Source: Apostichopus californicus (taxonomy: Eukaryota > Echinodermata > Holothuroidea > Aspidochirotida > Stichopodidae). From it: a stretch of DNA of 27,022 nucleotides. Positions 1-11,500 of the stretch are shown here, piece after piece (position 1 is the first letter of the stretch; every line of letters starts with the position of its first letter). The position numbers were made by a program, and so were the translations under genes. The notes beneath the pieces were generated by a model, which ran no database searches, had not been told where the DNA came from, and worked only from the letters and a program-made list of their open reading frames with translations. Where the stretch lies: the NCBI GenBank assembly GCA_020650975.1, contig JAIPMN010195983.1, positions 1 to 27,022 on the forward strand, read 5' to 3'.

Positions 1-2505
1 CCATATCAGTTGTGTAATTTCTTTTACTCGGTTGTTGGTTAATATTTACTCATATTGGGCAATTCTTTGTTTGCTCAACCAGTTTTGCCCAACAGTTTTT
101 AGAGTGTACAGACGTCCACGCAACCTACAAGACCTTCTTGTACGTGCTGCTGTTCCACCTCTAACTTCTAACCCTTCACGTCAGAGGTTGTTTTTGTTTC
201 ATTAAAAGTCCGTCTGCAAAGGATACGTCTTGCCCTCTTCCTTTTCCACATTTACTCACGCGGGCTTCTGCTAAGCTTGCTAACAGTCTTGTTTTCTCCC
301 TTCACCTTACATTTATAATAGAAACGCAACGAAATAACGGAACGCGTTTTCAACAATGAAATAAAAATGAGGTAGACAAAGATGATGTAGTACATTACGA
401 AATTACTCCTACTCGTCAGTCTCAACACAGCTAAACACGTACATACATTGAGTATATAGGACAGTCATTTACCTTCAGTTATTTCCTCTGCTCAAAGGAT
501 GCAGCGGATTTGTATAGAAACTCAACCCCTTTTACGCCACTCTTTACACCACCCATTTATATCAAATAGGAACATCCAAGATATTATAAGATTACTAAGA
601 TTACAAACCTTTTATATTCAAAGGATGCAGCGGAATTGTACAGTAACTCAACCCTTTACGCCACTCTTTACACCACTCGTTTATGCCACCCCTTTACGCC
701 ACCTCATTCGTTACTTTGGCATCCTTTAGTATTCAACCAACCCTACTTTGCACACATTTGTATATGCATTGCATATAATTTTGGCAGTTCCTATCAATTA
801 ATTCTGAACAAGAACAGCTCAAGAAGGTTCGAGACAATCCTTCGTAGTCTTTGCCATGAAAATATAGTTCTTTTCACTGAAATTACATGAGTTCCTTGTA
901 AAAAAATCTATCATTAAACTCATAGATGGATACATATCCGTATGTTTATGAAAGTACAAACATATGTCCTTCTTTTGTACAAATGTCGTAATCGATCTAT
1001 AGATCACATACGATATGTGAAAATAGTTCCCACCAAGTCTCAAAACACACGAACATGTATATAGGAAATTAGTTAACATATTCATTTATCCGTTTCACAA
1101 ATATTTGGGAATAATGGGCAAAATCGAACGTTAATAAAATAATACGGTATGACAAAAAACAAAACGTCAAGCTACTGGACGAACAGATCATAAGTGTACG
1201 ATATGTCAGAATAGCATGAACAGTATCACGGGAGCACGAAGTTGCTTGTAAAGATACAGCTTAAGGGACGAAAAGCATGTTAACAAAAGCAAAGAAATAT
1301 GTACAGTGTTTGATATATTTCTTATTCTGTATGCAGATAAACCGTTTCTGAAGATGATATTGTTCAACATGATTGATCAATATTTTAGGCATCGCTTTGT
1401 CATTTCAACACTTTGTCACTTTTAATCAATGTGACGAAGAAGGTCGAGAAGTTAGTAAAATCTATGGATTTACCAATTTTTTTAGAATGATCTTGCTGAA
1501 GAGGATATTTAAAGTTGGTTTTAATATCGTATATGTGATTTTCAACAATGACATCGTGATTACTAATATAGGCCATCCTTACTTTGGATTAAATATTAAC
1601 ACGATTGTCAATAACGCCATTTGTTGGACTTTGAAACTGCAAATCAAGCATCACAATAGCCCGTTGGAAACAACGTGATAACAAGTCAGTGTATTAATGG
1701 CACAGAATAAAGAAAAGGCTTACACTATTGTCGTCTGAAGAAATATCCGTGGTTGAAGAAGCAAGCTCCCTCAACGTAGTGACCGTAGACTATAATAACA
1801 ATGTAAGTTCGTTGGTAGACATGTGAAACACATAATACTAACCTGTATTTGTTTAAGATTTTTATACCAGATTCTAATTATCTGAAGAAAAGGAACATTT
1901 AGGCTAGCTCATAAGTTGCACCTATTCATCGTCAAGTTCCATACAGACTTGTTAAGATTTTGAGTCAATTTATGCTACGGTCGAGTCTAATTACATTCAG
2001 TTATTTACCTTACTCGAGTAAAGTTAACGATTCTGTCCGATGTGCTATCTTTATTCAGAAATATATTATGAGCCATTTTCTGGTATATATGTTTTTTTCG
2101 TCAGTGACTAAAGTGTATGGAAACCATTTTGTATACTATAAGTAAACAATGAAATGAAACCTCGTAAGACTTTGACTCTAGAAAAACAAACATTAACCAC
2201 ACGCCTGCATTTGTTTAATTATACTATCAGTTGGCATAAAAGCGTTACTTTGTTTAACAGTTAAAAAAAAAACATATACATATTGTTTGAATTGAACCTA
2301 ATCAGACGTATTGCGGAATATTATTTTCATCACTACGTTTCATGGTAACATTTTGTTTGATTCTGCTGTTTTTGCCATCAAGAGTTTTCTAATTTGCCAT
2401 AGTTGTCACGTCAGCGCCTTCAGGACATGTGAATAGAGTGACTGTCTGCAGTTAGCATACGTGTTGTTTGCTACATAGAAACCAGTAACTCCCAGCTGTG
2501 TCAAA
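1..2505. other. Upstream non-coding region
   Basis: No coding exon could be supported here. The region is AT-rich. Open frames (for example 1373-1678 on +) show no recognisable domain and no convincing splice sites. It contains a direct repeat at 493-690, annotated separately. The promoter of the downstream Ig-NACHT gene must lie in this stretch or in a further 5' exon. No convincing TATA box is visible just upstream of the start; a TATA-like CATAAAAG near 2235 is weak. Confidence 0.5.
493..690. repeat. Direct repeat, two copies about 126 bp apart
   Basis: A block starting CAAAGGATGCAGCGG at 493 recurs at 619. It is followed in both copies by a similar stretch containing ACTCAACCC, TTTACGCCACTC and TTTACACCAC. 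The second copy is extended by further TTTACGCCAC-like words up to about 702. It looks like a local tandem duplication with an internal short-period repeat. The open frames here are made by this repeat and are probably not coding. Confidence 0.6.
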
Positions 2506-2557
2506 ATGGGCATTGCACGGTACTTCATGGTACTTTTAGTTGCTACGTTAACTTCAC
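2506..2557 (+). CDS. Exon 1: signal peptide of Ig-NACHT receptor
   Basis: The exon encodes 17 residues (MGIARYFMVLLVATLTS) with one early Arg and a hydrophobic core, typical of a secretory signal peptide. It ends in phase 1 at a consensus GTGAGT donor. A signal-peptide exon followed by phase-1 Ig exons is the usual layout in Ig-superfamily genes. This is the first in-frame ATG that joins the downstream exons. Confidence 0.75.
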
Positions 2558-5500
2558 GTGAGTACAGTGTTTAACTAAATTTGTGTTTGAAAAGAAAAAT
2601 ATTAATTGATCTTAAACATTTTCTTTTCCAGTTGAAAAACCTTCTAGTATAAGCGAAAGACAGATTACAATTACTCTATAACTCACTCTCAATGGTTTTT
2701 GTCGCCCTCCTCTTTTCATATAGGTGGAGTAATTCAGAATGGCTGTGGAGAAAAACAATTTCTTGAATTAGGAAGTATTGGTAGCATTACATGTTTCTTT
2801 GATGTTCCTTGCCATGCAATTCTTTCAATGGTTTTGTCGCCCTTCTCTTTTTATATAGGTGGAGAAATTCAGGATGGCTGTGAAGAAAAACAATTTCTTG
2901 AATTAGGAAGAAGCGGTACTATTGCATGTTTCTTCGACGTTCCTTTCCATGCAGTTCTTTGGTATGATTCCAAAGATATCGTAGATAGAGCCCCGATTGT
3001 GAGGTGCGTACGGGATGATAATACAGAAGATGGTTGCGTCAGCGGTGTATATCAAGTATCTCCAGATGGTTCGCTGCTGATAGAGACAGTTTCGCTGCAG
3101 CACGATAGAACATTTACGGTGTTGAAATTCAGCTCAGAATTTGAAGAACCTACGAAATATCTCGTGAGGGTTATAGTCACAGGTAGGCGTTGTATGCAAT
3201 TTTCTAATAATTATTTCTCCTCCGTACATGTTTATGTATGATATATGTTACTTCACCCCATAACAGAAATATAAAGAACTGCGAGCATGTTTGTGTGAGT
3301 GAGCAACAAAGTGTCGCCAATTCTTTCTAGACCGTAAGACCGATTAAGTTTAACTTGTTGGTTATGTGCTTGACCATGTAATCCCGTCCATACGTGATTG
3401 ATGACGTCATAGGTCGGGGTTCAAAGAAAAACCTCAAACTTGGCTTTTAGCCATTGTCTGCTTGTCAAAATGTAGGGAAATGGCATTTGATATGCTGAGA
3501 ATTATTTTTAAAATAGTGAACATTTGGCGTTTAAAGTTGAGGACAAAAGTCATTTATTCATTTGCCTAAGTTGTGCGAAAAAAAGCGTTTCGAGAATTCC
3601 TCCTACACCGTAAGTCCGATTAAGTTCAATGCCTTGGATGCCAATTTCAAAGCCAGCGAAAGGAGTTAGGATGTCTATATGTTTTGCGATTAGCCATTAA
3701 CTGCTAGCGGCGTAATTCCTTATTTTAAAAGATCCAAATTATTGAGGATTCCAAATCCTTTCCTCTCCTTTTTCTACCAAACTTTAAACTGAACTATACA
3801 TAACAAATTGGATACCAACATATTAAAACTGATAACGACCATATGCATTTTAGAGGTAACCAATAATCACTTCAGTTATGGAGGAGATGATATCCGCAAC
3901 TCCATGGATTGCCCTCTTATTAACATCTGTGACGCCATGCGTCAAACAAAATGACATTATTATCTTACTCGAGTTTAACATATGTTCACTAACAACGTAT
4001 TTTACTTAAATTTGTTAGCATGATTCTTTGTAATCTCAGTAAAATGTTACTCATTTTATCAATAATAGTGGCTCTTCGACCTGTGTTGCATACATACTAT
4101 TTATTCAAGTCTCAGAACTGACGCAAAACTCAGGATAAAAAAAAAACAATGATTTTTCCAAGGATAATAGTTTTGGATGACACTAATGACTATTATGCCA
4201 TTGTCGAGTTTTTACATTGATTAAACAAATAGTTGATAGTAAAATTTGACATTAGTGAAAAACCAATGTGACCATCACTTTTATCCTCAGCAGAGTATTC
4301 GGGAAATACAGCCTATCGTTAATTAAAAAAACCGAAGCAGTTGTAGACAGAATTTTTTTTGTGAGAGGGAGTCTGTGATGTAAAAACTAATCTCTGCTGA
4401 AATCATACTTAAAGACCCCGAACCCATGTTGTGACGAATTCCAAGTGAGAACATGTTCCGAACATACATTACCGTGCTTTGTTATCATACCAGTTACTAT
4501 TTTTTTTCTATAAAATACAGTGAAGCCTCCCACGACGTGTCCGATGATTAACCTATGCGGTACAATTGAGCGCGTGTGTATGACAGAAATAGAAGATGGG
4601 TTTGATGTCGTCTGTGCTGTACAAAATACACGACCACACATTGATCTTTACTGGGTGAAGCACAATGAAGGCAGTTACAAAAACATAACATCACAAGAAG
4701 TTTCGGTGACACACAACGACGTGACAAGCAGCTCATCTGCATTGATAACAGGAAACATTTTGAATGTAAACTTTTTATCCTTACTTGTCTGCAAAACAGG
4801 TACATTTCCCAAAACGTTTAATTGCAGTAAATCTATGGTTCTAGTATTGCATAAAAACATGAACTATACTACGGCCATTACACATCAACTCATCAAAGAA
4901 GAGAATTCTATCGTGTCAATGGAATGTAGTGAAGAGAAAACACCTTATCTAATCTGGAGAAAAATTTATGACGATCATCGCTTTGAAGACATCGCGTTTG
5001 CTGTTTTGATCGATTCGTTCTACCAAAATGTAAATGCAGAGAACTATGAAGTTAACCAAAACGGTTCATTAACGATACACAATGTGCAATTACAGCAGGA
5101 AGGTCATTACGTTTGTATTTTCAGCAACGGTGTTACAGATAAGACTTCTTCATACAATCTTTCAATTTACAGTGAGTTCGACCTTTTTCAGTCAGCTCTT
5201 AACGTCCTTTAAATGTACTATTCGTTTCTTTTAAAAGTACTTCCAACTATACCGTTTTATAACACAAAACAAGTAGGTTTTTGTAAAATATACGTTTTTC
5301 ATTTAGTATCTATTATATTACTTTACTATATGTACAGGTAGATTCTGTAGTCTGCATGTAGAGCCATAAAGGTGTCAAATGTCAAATCAGTGAATGTCAG
5401 GGCTATCAGTTCCAAATGGTCGGGGTGGGGGTTAAAGACCTTACTTAACGGTCTTACTGTATGGTAAACCTCTAGCTGACATAGATATCTAATTATTGTC

Positions 5501-8500
5501 AATTATGCTTCAATATTACTATGGACGAGTCCGAACGGGAACATATTTACACACACATTCATATAAGCCATGACGCTGTTATGATGCAGGTTATGCCTTT
5601 TGCAGGAAGAATATGCCAATATTGCACGTCAAAAATAATCACCAGTTAATATTCTGAACTACCTGATTCTTAAAAGTTCTACTAATTATTATATTTGTTT
5701 TCACCAGTTAATCCAAACCCACCATACCCCGTCGTAGATGGATGCAAACGAGATCAGTTCTGTGTGTTACAGGTTTATCGTGAGGGCATTTTAACATGTT
5801 CTCTTATTGGAATACGACCGGAGGCAAAGCTATTTTGGCAAACCTTCCACAATGGAGACTCAGATCTCATTTCATTTACTAATACACAGACCAAGGTGAC
5901 ATCTAAAGGAAATACAATGGATGTGGTGATAACGTCCAACTATAAAGTTAACACAAACGATATCTCGAGGTTAACTTTGGTTTGTGACACAGCCAAACCA
6001 AACATTCACTTTCCGCAACTGTCCACTAAATTGGAGTTATTATTTCTGGACAGTATGTTGATGCTTTTTTTTACATATCATTGACATTTTTGCAGTTATT
6101 TTCTTGACTAGGCTATATAATCCGTGTAATTCAGTCATTGTCACAGAATGTATTGAAAACGTCATTTTAGTCAATATTCAATTGACCTGCCTTTCGCTGA
6201 GACACTTTTAAATATTGGTGCAACATGAATTGCAGTCAAGCATCCCTTTTCGTATAATGGTAAAATATTTGTAGCATTGTAGCATTGCTTGTCAAACTAC
6301 ATTGAGCCAAATGTAGTTATTCTGAAGTATTCACTCTGCTATCGAAATAATATTTACTCTGCTAAGGAGATATAAAAACCCTAAACAGGATAAAAATTTT
6401 CATTCAATCAGTTAGTTGAGTTACATATTAATAGAAATTTCATAGCTCAGAATATCCTCCAGATGTTTTACTATGCAAATACAATTTCTTAATACTAAGT
6501 AGTAACGTAATCCGGCATAACAAATATATAAATATCGATCCATAATAATACAAGGTAGGACAAATTAAAGCTTATTATCTAAGTGTTTCATTATTTGAAT
6601 ACGTAAGTATACAGAATGATGTTTCTGATAATCTTTTCTCTAATTCCATGAAAGCTCCGGAGATTTCTACAACAGCCGATGGATTTCAAATTCAAGAATC
6701 TACGGTTGCGACACAAGCTGAACGAACTGGATCTGTCTTGCGATCTGCTCTTGGTGCGATAGCAGTGGTTTGCTTGATTATCACCGTTATATCTGTCGCC
6801 TTAGGTGAAATACGTACATTCCTTTTCAATGTATTTTAAAAGATTATACGCATGTTTACAAAATCTATCCATTGAGATAAATTTTGATGAAATGTATGAG
6901 GAATGGATAAATAAAATGTAATTATACAATACCTACTATCTACAGATATCCGCATGAAGCTTTTTCTTTATTCTTTTCTAGTGATTTTGAAGAAACGAAG
7001 GCGTAGTACTAAACCTTTTGATAGCGAAGAGGTAAGATCACATTAAAGTGTACTATTTATCAGCTCGAAGCATTGTTTCACACACATTGCACATTCATGT
7101 TGTCGCTTTTATGATCAGCTAAAGCGTAATCTGTTTTCGTGATAGCTGTTTGTAAATATGAACATTTATATTTAAAAGAGCAATTGTTACAACTGCGTTA
7201 TTCGCTGTAAGATATGTTAGCTAAGTGTTACGACGCCGAAAACATGCCCTGTTATAAATCCCCTCTTTCTTTTCTCTTAAAGAGAGAGACAATGATGACC
7301 GAGATGAAGGAAGATAATTCACGTATGTAAAATATTTTAATTGCCGGTTTAAATTGTTTTATTAAAAAAGGTTGCATAACGTTTGTTAATTTCTCCACCA
7401 AAAATATCGTATTTCTCAAAACTCTAACGTCATTAATGTTAATTTAATCATGTTATTTTAACTGCATTAATAAAAAAAACCTTAGTGGTTGAGTAAATCT
7501 ATTGAAGACGGCTTACCATTTTTAAATTAGAAATGTTCTATAACAGCAAGAACTTTCCCACGGGGTGGAGGGGGGCGGTTACGTTCCGTGTTTAGAAGTT
7601 AGTGTTGTTATTAGTTGTTCGTTATTCCGTCAAATGTGTATTTAGTTCTATTTATGATTCTTTTTTAAGTTTTGACTTCTTTTTACTCCAATATGTGTAT
7701 AGTTATCTCTACACATCCACTTACTAAGAACTTATTCCAATATTAAAAACAACTTGTATCAAATATATTAATATGTCTATGGCCCTTTCTGAATTTCAAC
7801 ATCAACACCGTATTTATCATTCTGGCATGTAGAAAAAGTACCGCATATATCTACAAAGTCTGGCCTCAACATATACATTAAATTATTAGAACAATGTAAA
7901 TAAGAAAACGTATCTTACTATATTCAGAAGAAAGAGCGTTTACTTTAAACTTGTTACTGAGGCACATGAGCGAAATCAGCTTCGACCTACCACTGCTTAA
8001 TGTTCATGTATAGCAGAATACACCTCACTTGACGAATATTCATAAACAACGATGAGATTTTAATAAGCCAATACATTATGTCCGTGAGATAAGGGTATCA
8101 GGATCTGATCAATTTTAAAATGTGTGGCCACGACATTACTTTCAGAACATTTGGTAGCAATACTGTTAAGCTTTAAAACTCGTATTGCTCAGTAAATGTA
8201 AGACAGGGCTGGAGCATTTGCTGGAGCATAAATAGCTTTGTGAATATGAAAATTTAAAACAAATTACCAACCATACGACATAAGTGTGCTGTACTTACAT
8301 AGGAGTAATGTTTACTTTGGAGTGTTCTCCATATTAACAGAACAAGGTTACATTATTTACCAGCACATGAGTTTCAAATCCACCATTATTCCAAACCTTT
8401 GTTATATTGTTGAGCTTAGAAAAGTCCGAGTAATCGTTTACACGCTATGTTTTCTCATTCTTTGAGAAATTAATATAATGTTTGTATCAAAGTCCGCACC

Positions 8501-11500
8501 GGAATAATGTGATTGTATGTTAGGATACCTGTCAGGCCTGAATGAAATTATCTATGCTGACAGTTATACCTTAGTTCGTATTTGTGATATATTAATAACA
8601 TAATAACTCTGTTTCTGTCGTTTCTTGTTACAGCACTCTCTCAATTTCTACAAGAAATGAAATCGATTTATGAAAATCAATACAGCAAAGTGACACCAAT
8701 ACCTTTTCTTAGTCACAAAATATTTGGGATAGATGAAATTTTCGTTCAAGGTGGTATAAAGTTTTGTACTTCGGATCAAGGCAAGGGACATCCAAAATGG
8801 ACCACCCTGGAATCGTATCAAGACATTGCCGCAAAGAAAGCGCCGATAACATCCTTTCTACGTATCGTAGAAGGCGATCCAGGACAGGGCAAATCGACTC
8901 TCGCTCTTCAATTTGTATATGATTGGTGCACAAAAAAATGCGAATCGCCTTTAAAGGACGTAGATTTACTCATTTTTCTTCAATTAAGACAATTAAGAAA
9001 TAACAAAAATATATTCCAGGCAATAAAACTACTTTTGCTGCCCAAATACACCACTTTTACCGAAGAGACGATCAAATCCATCATTCAAAAGTGTTCATCA
9101 GTAGTATTTATCCTTGATGGTTACGATGAGTTTCCTAACAGGAACGAGCAGAACGATATCAATGATATGATCAAAACACTTATCTTTCACCAGGCAATGA
9201 TAATACTAACAACACGGTCAAACTTTCGTCCAAAGGAATATGCACAAAACTCAACCTTTTTCAAGCTGACAGGATTTGACGAGAAAGCAAGGAATGAATA
9301 CCTTTTCAAAGTTGTCCAAGATGATCGCAATGTTGCCGAGCGACTGAAACAACGATTAGACGAGAGTCCAGTTCTCGGGGAATTTATTTTAGTTCCCTTG
9401 TTCTTCGCAATGTATGCACATATAACTTACGAACGTGATGACCAAGTGATGTTTGACTCCGTAACCAAATTCTTCCGATACATGATATCGTGCTTTCACA
9501 GTCACTTAGGTAATAAACCTGACAATAATAAAGACATTTATCAGTCATTGGAGAAAGCTCATGAAAGTTTAGAAGAATTAGCGTTCAACGGCCTGTCTGG
9601 CAAAAGAGAGAAAAATATCTGGAGTAAAGAGGAAATGTGTGCAAACCTTGGTCAAAACATTTTCGAGTATTATTTGGATATTGGTATCTTAGTGTCCGAA
9701 GAGGTAAGACGTATAATTGATGAGCCTGGTATTTCTGACTCGGAACACATTCAAGACGTGACTGAAGTAAGGTTTTATCATAAACTGTTTTGCGAATGGT
9801 ATGCTGCTCACTATCTCTCCAAGCATCTGAACGGATTGTCAGAAACAGACATGGCACGTTTGCTGAACCACTTGGACCCGTTCAATCTTCAATACGTATA
9901 TCGCTTTGTATGTGGTCTCAATCCAGATGTGGCTCCTACAATTATTGCATATCTCAAAACCCTTCACGATGGTGATAAATTTGCTATACTATGCTTACTT
10001 GAGAAAACAGGAGACATTGAACAAATTAAAGAAACTGTTACGGAATTGTGTTTGGAGACTGTGATTCTAAGTAATGAAAGCAGTAGACTACTTCAGAGAT
10101 CTACTTTACAATTAATTGACATAGCATGTAAACTTAAGGTAAGTAGTTTTTTAGTTGTCAAATCAACCATTAACATTTGCCTACGCGTATTAATTTGTCT
10201 AGCCTAGACGGGTTGGGTGATAATGCAACTCTGTAAATTAATTAATATGTGCTAACTATCATGAGTGATTTCTTTCAGATTCCGGTCAAATGCTTCCAAA
10301 TTGAAAACTGTCTCAGTCATATTGACGTACCCCGAGCGTGTATACTACTAACATCTGAGTTACACATTGCCAAACTAGCATCAATCAAGACTCTTACAAT
10401 TACTGAAATGGGAAGAGAGTTTTCCCTAGAAGATGCAATAGACCTTATCAATTATTTCCTTTGCTGTGAAGACCTTAAAGAAGTGAAGTAAGTTCTTTAA
10501 AATTATCATGTTAGCTATGATGGTAAAAAGATAATCGTGCAAAGTTAGTTTCAATGTATAATTAGGAACAACGTTTTCCTTCATAATTTCTGCAGTAGTG
10601 TTATATATGTTTTTGTTTGCTCTTGATTATTCTTTTGGAGAAAAATTATTGTCACGTGTCTCTTTTCTTGTAAAGGTTGGAGTGCTGCTTATTACCTAAT
10701 GCATTTAACGATACCGAAATGTTAAGGAAACTGGAGCAGACGAGTCTTCGTGGTATGTTTCATGTTATAGTTGCTTATCGTTGATCTAAGCAACTTGAAG
10801 ACAGTGTTTGATATAACATGTCATAAAGTAGATTGGTAATATATGGTAACAATCACCTTAGAGTATGTAAGACATCGTAACTCCTTGTTAACATGTACAA
10901 ATGTATCTACTCTATACAAGCACTCTGCATTCACCCAAATTCCCAATGTGTAAGTTCATTCTTTGTACTTCCTACTTGACAGTTCTGTGGATACCAACCG
11001 CAACATGGTACCGTCTGAACACTGCAGGGCAATGGAAGGTAAGCTATTATTCCGACAAGCTTCTTTTTGTCTTTTGCTTTGTATTTCTTTGTTAAATATA
11101 CAGTGTGGACAGTGACAATGGAATTTAAACTCTTATTTGTATGAAATCACATTTTCAGCTGCAAGAATATTTTCAGACTGATAATATTGTGGAATAGGGG
11201 CATTATTCAAATTTGTTGTTCGTCATTGATGTGATTAGAATTTCCTTGAGTTATTGTCCTGGTTTCTCTTCTTGTTATATATTCAGTGTAATTATTTCAA
11301 TATCCCTTTATCAATTGCTTGTGTTTTAACTCTTTTTGTCTGATTATAGCAAAGATATGAGAAGCAAATTTTGACAGAAGACGAGTATCATGCAGAGGTA
11401 AATGCCTATTTCAATGAACCAACATTATACTTAAAATGTATCTTATTTTTGTCGAAATGTTTACACTTACCTAATACAATGCCTACGTTATCGAAGTATT

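Noticed and set aside
50-195. Arg-rich minus-strand frame ending QNWLSKQRIAQYE
   Set aside because: Short, bounded by stops, no family recognised; could be an old element but cannot be supported.
499-890. Two overlapping + strand open frames rich in Thr, Leu and Arg
   Set aside because: They lie on the direct repeat at 493-690, and the repeated TTTACGCCAC words explain the open frame.
1373-1678. 101-codon + strand open frame in the upstream region
   Set aside because: No domain, signal peptide, splice context or compositional sign of coding; length is possible by chance in this sequence.
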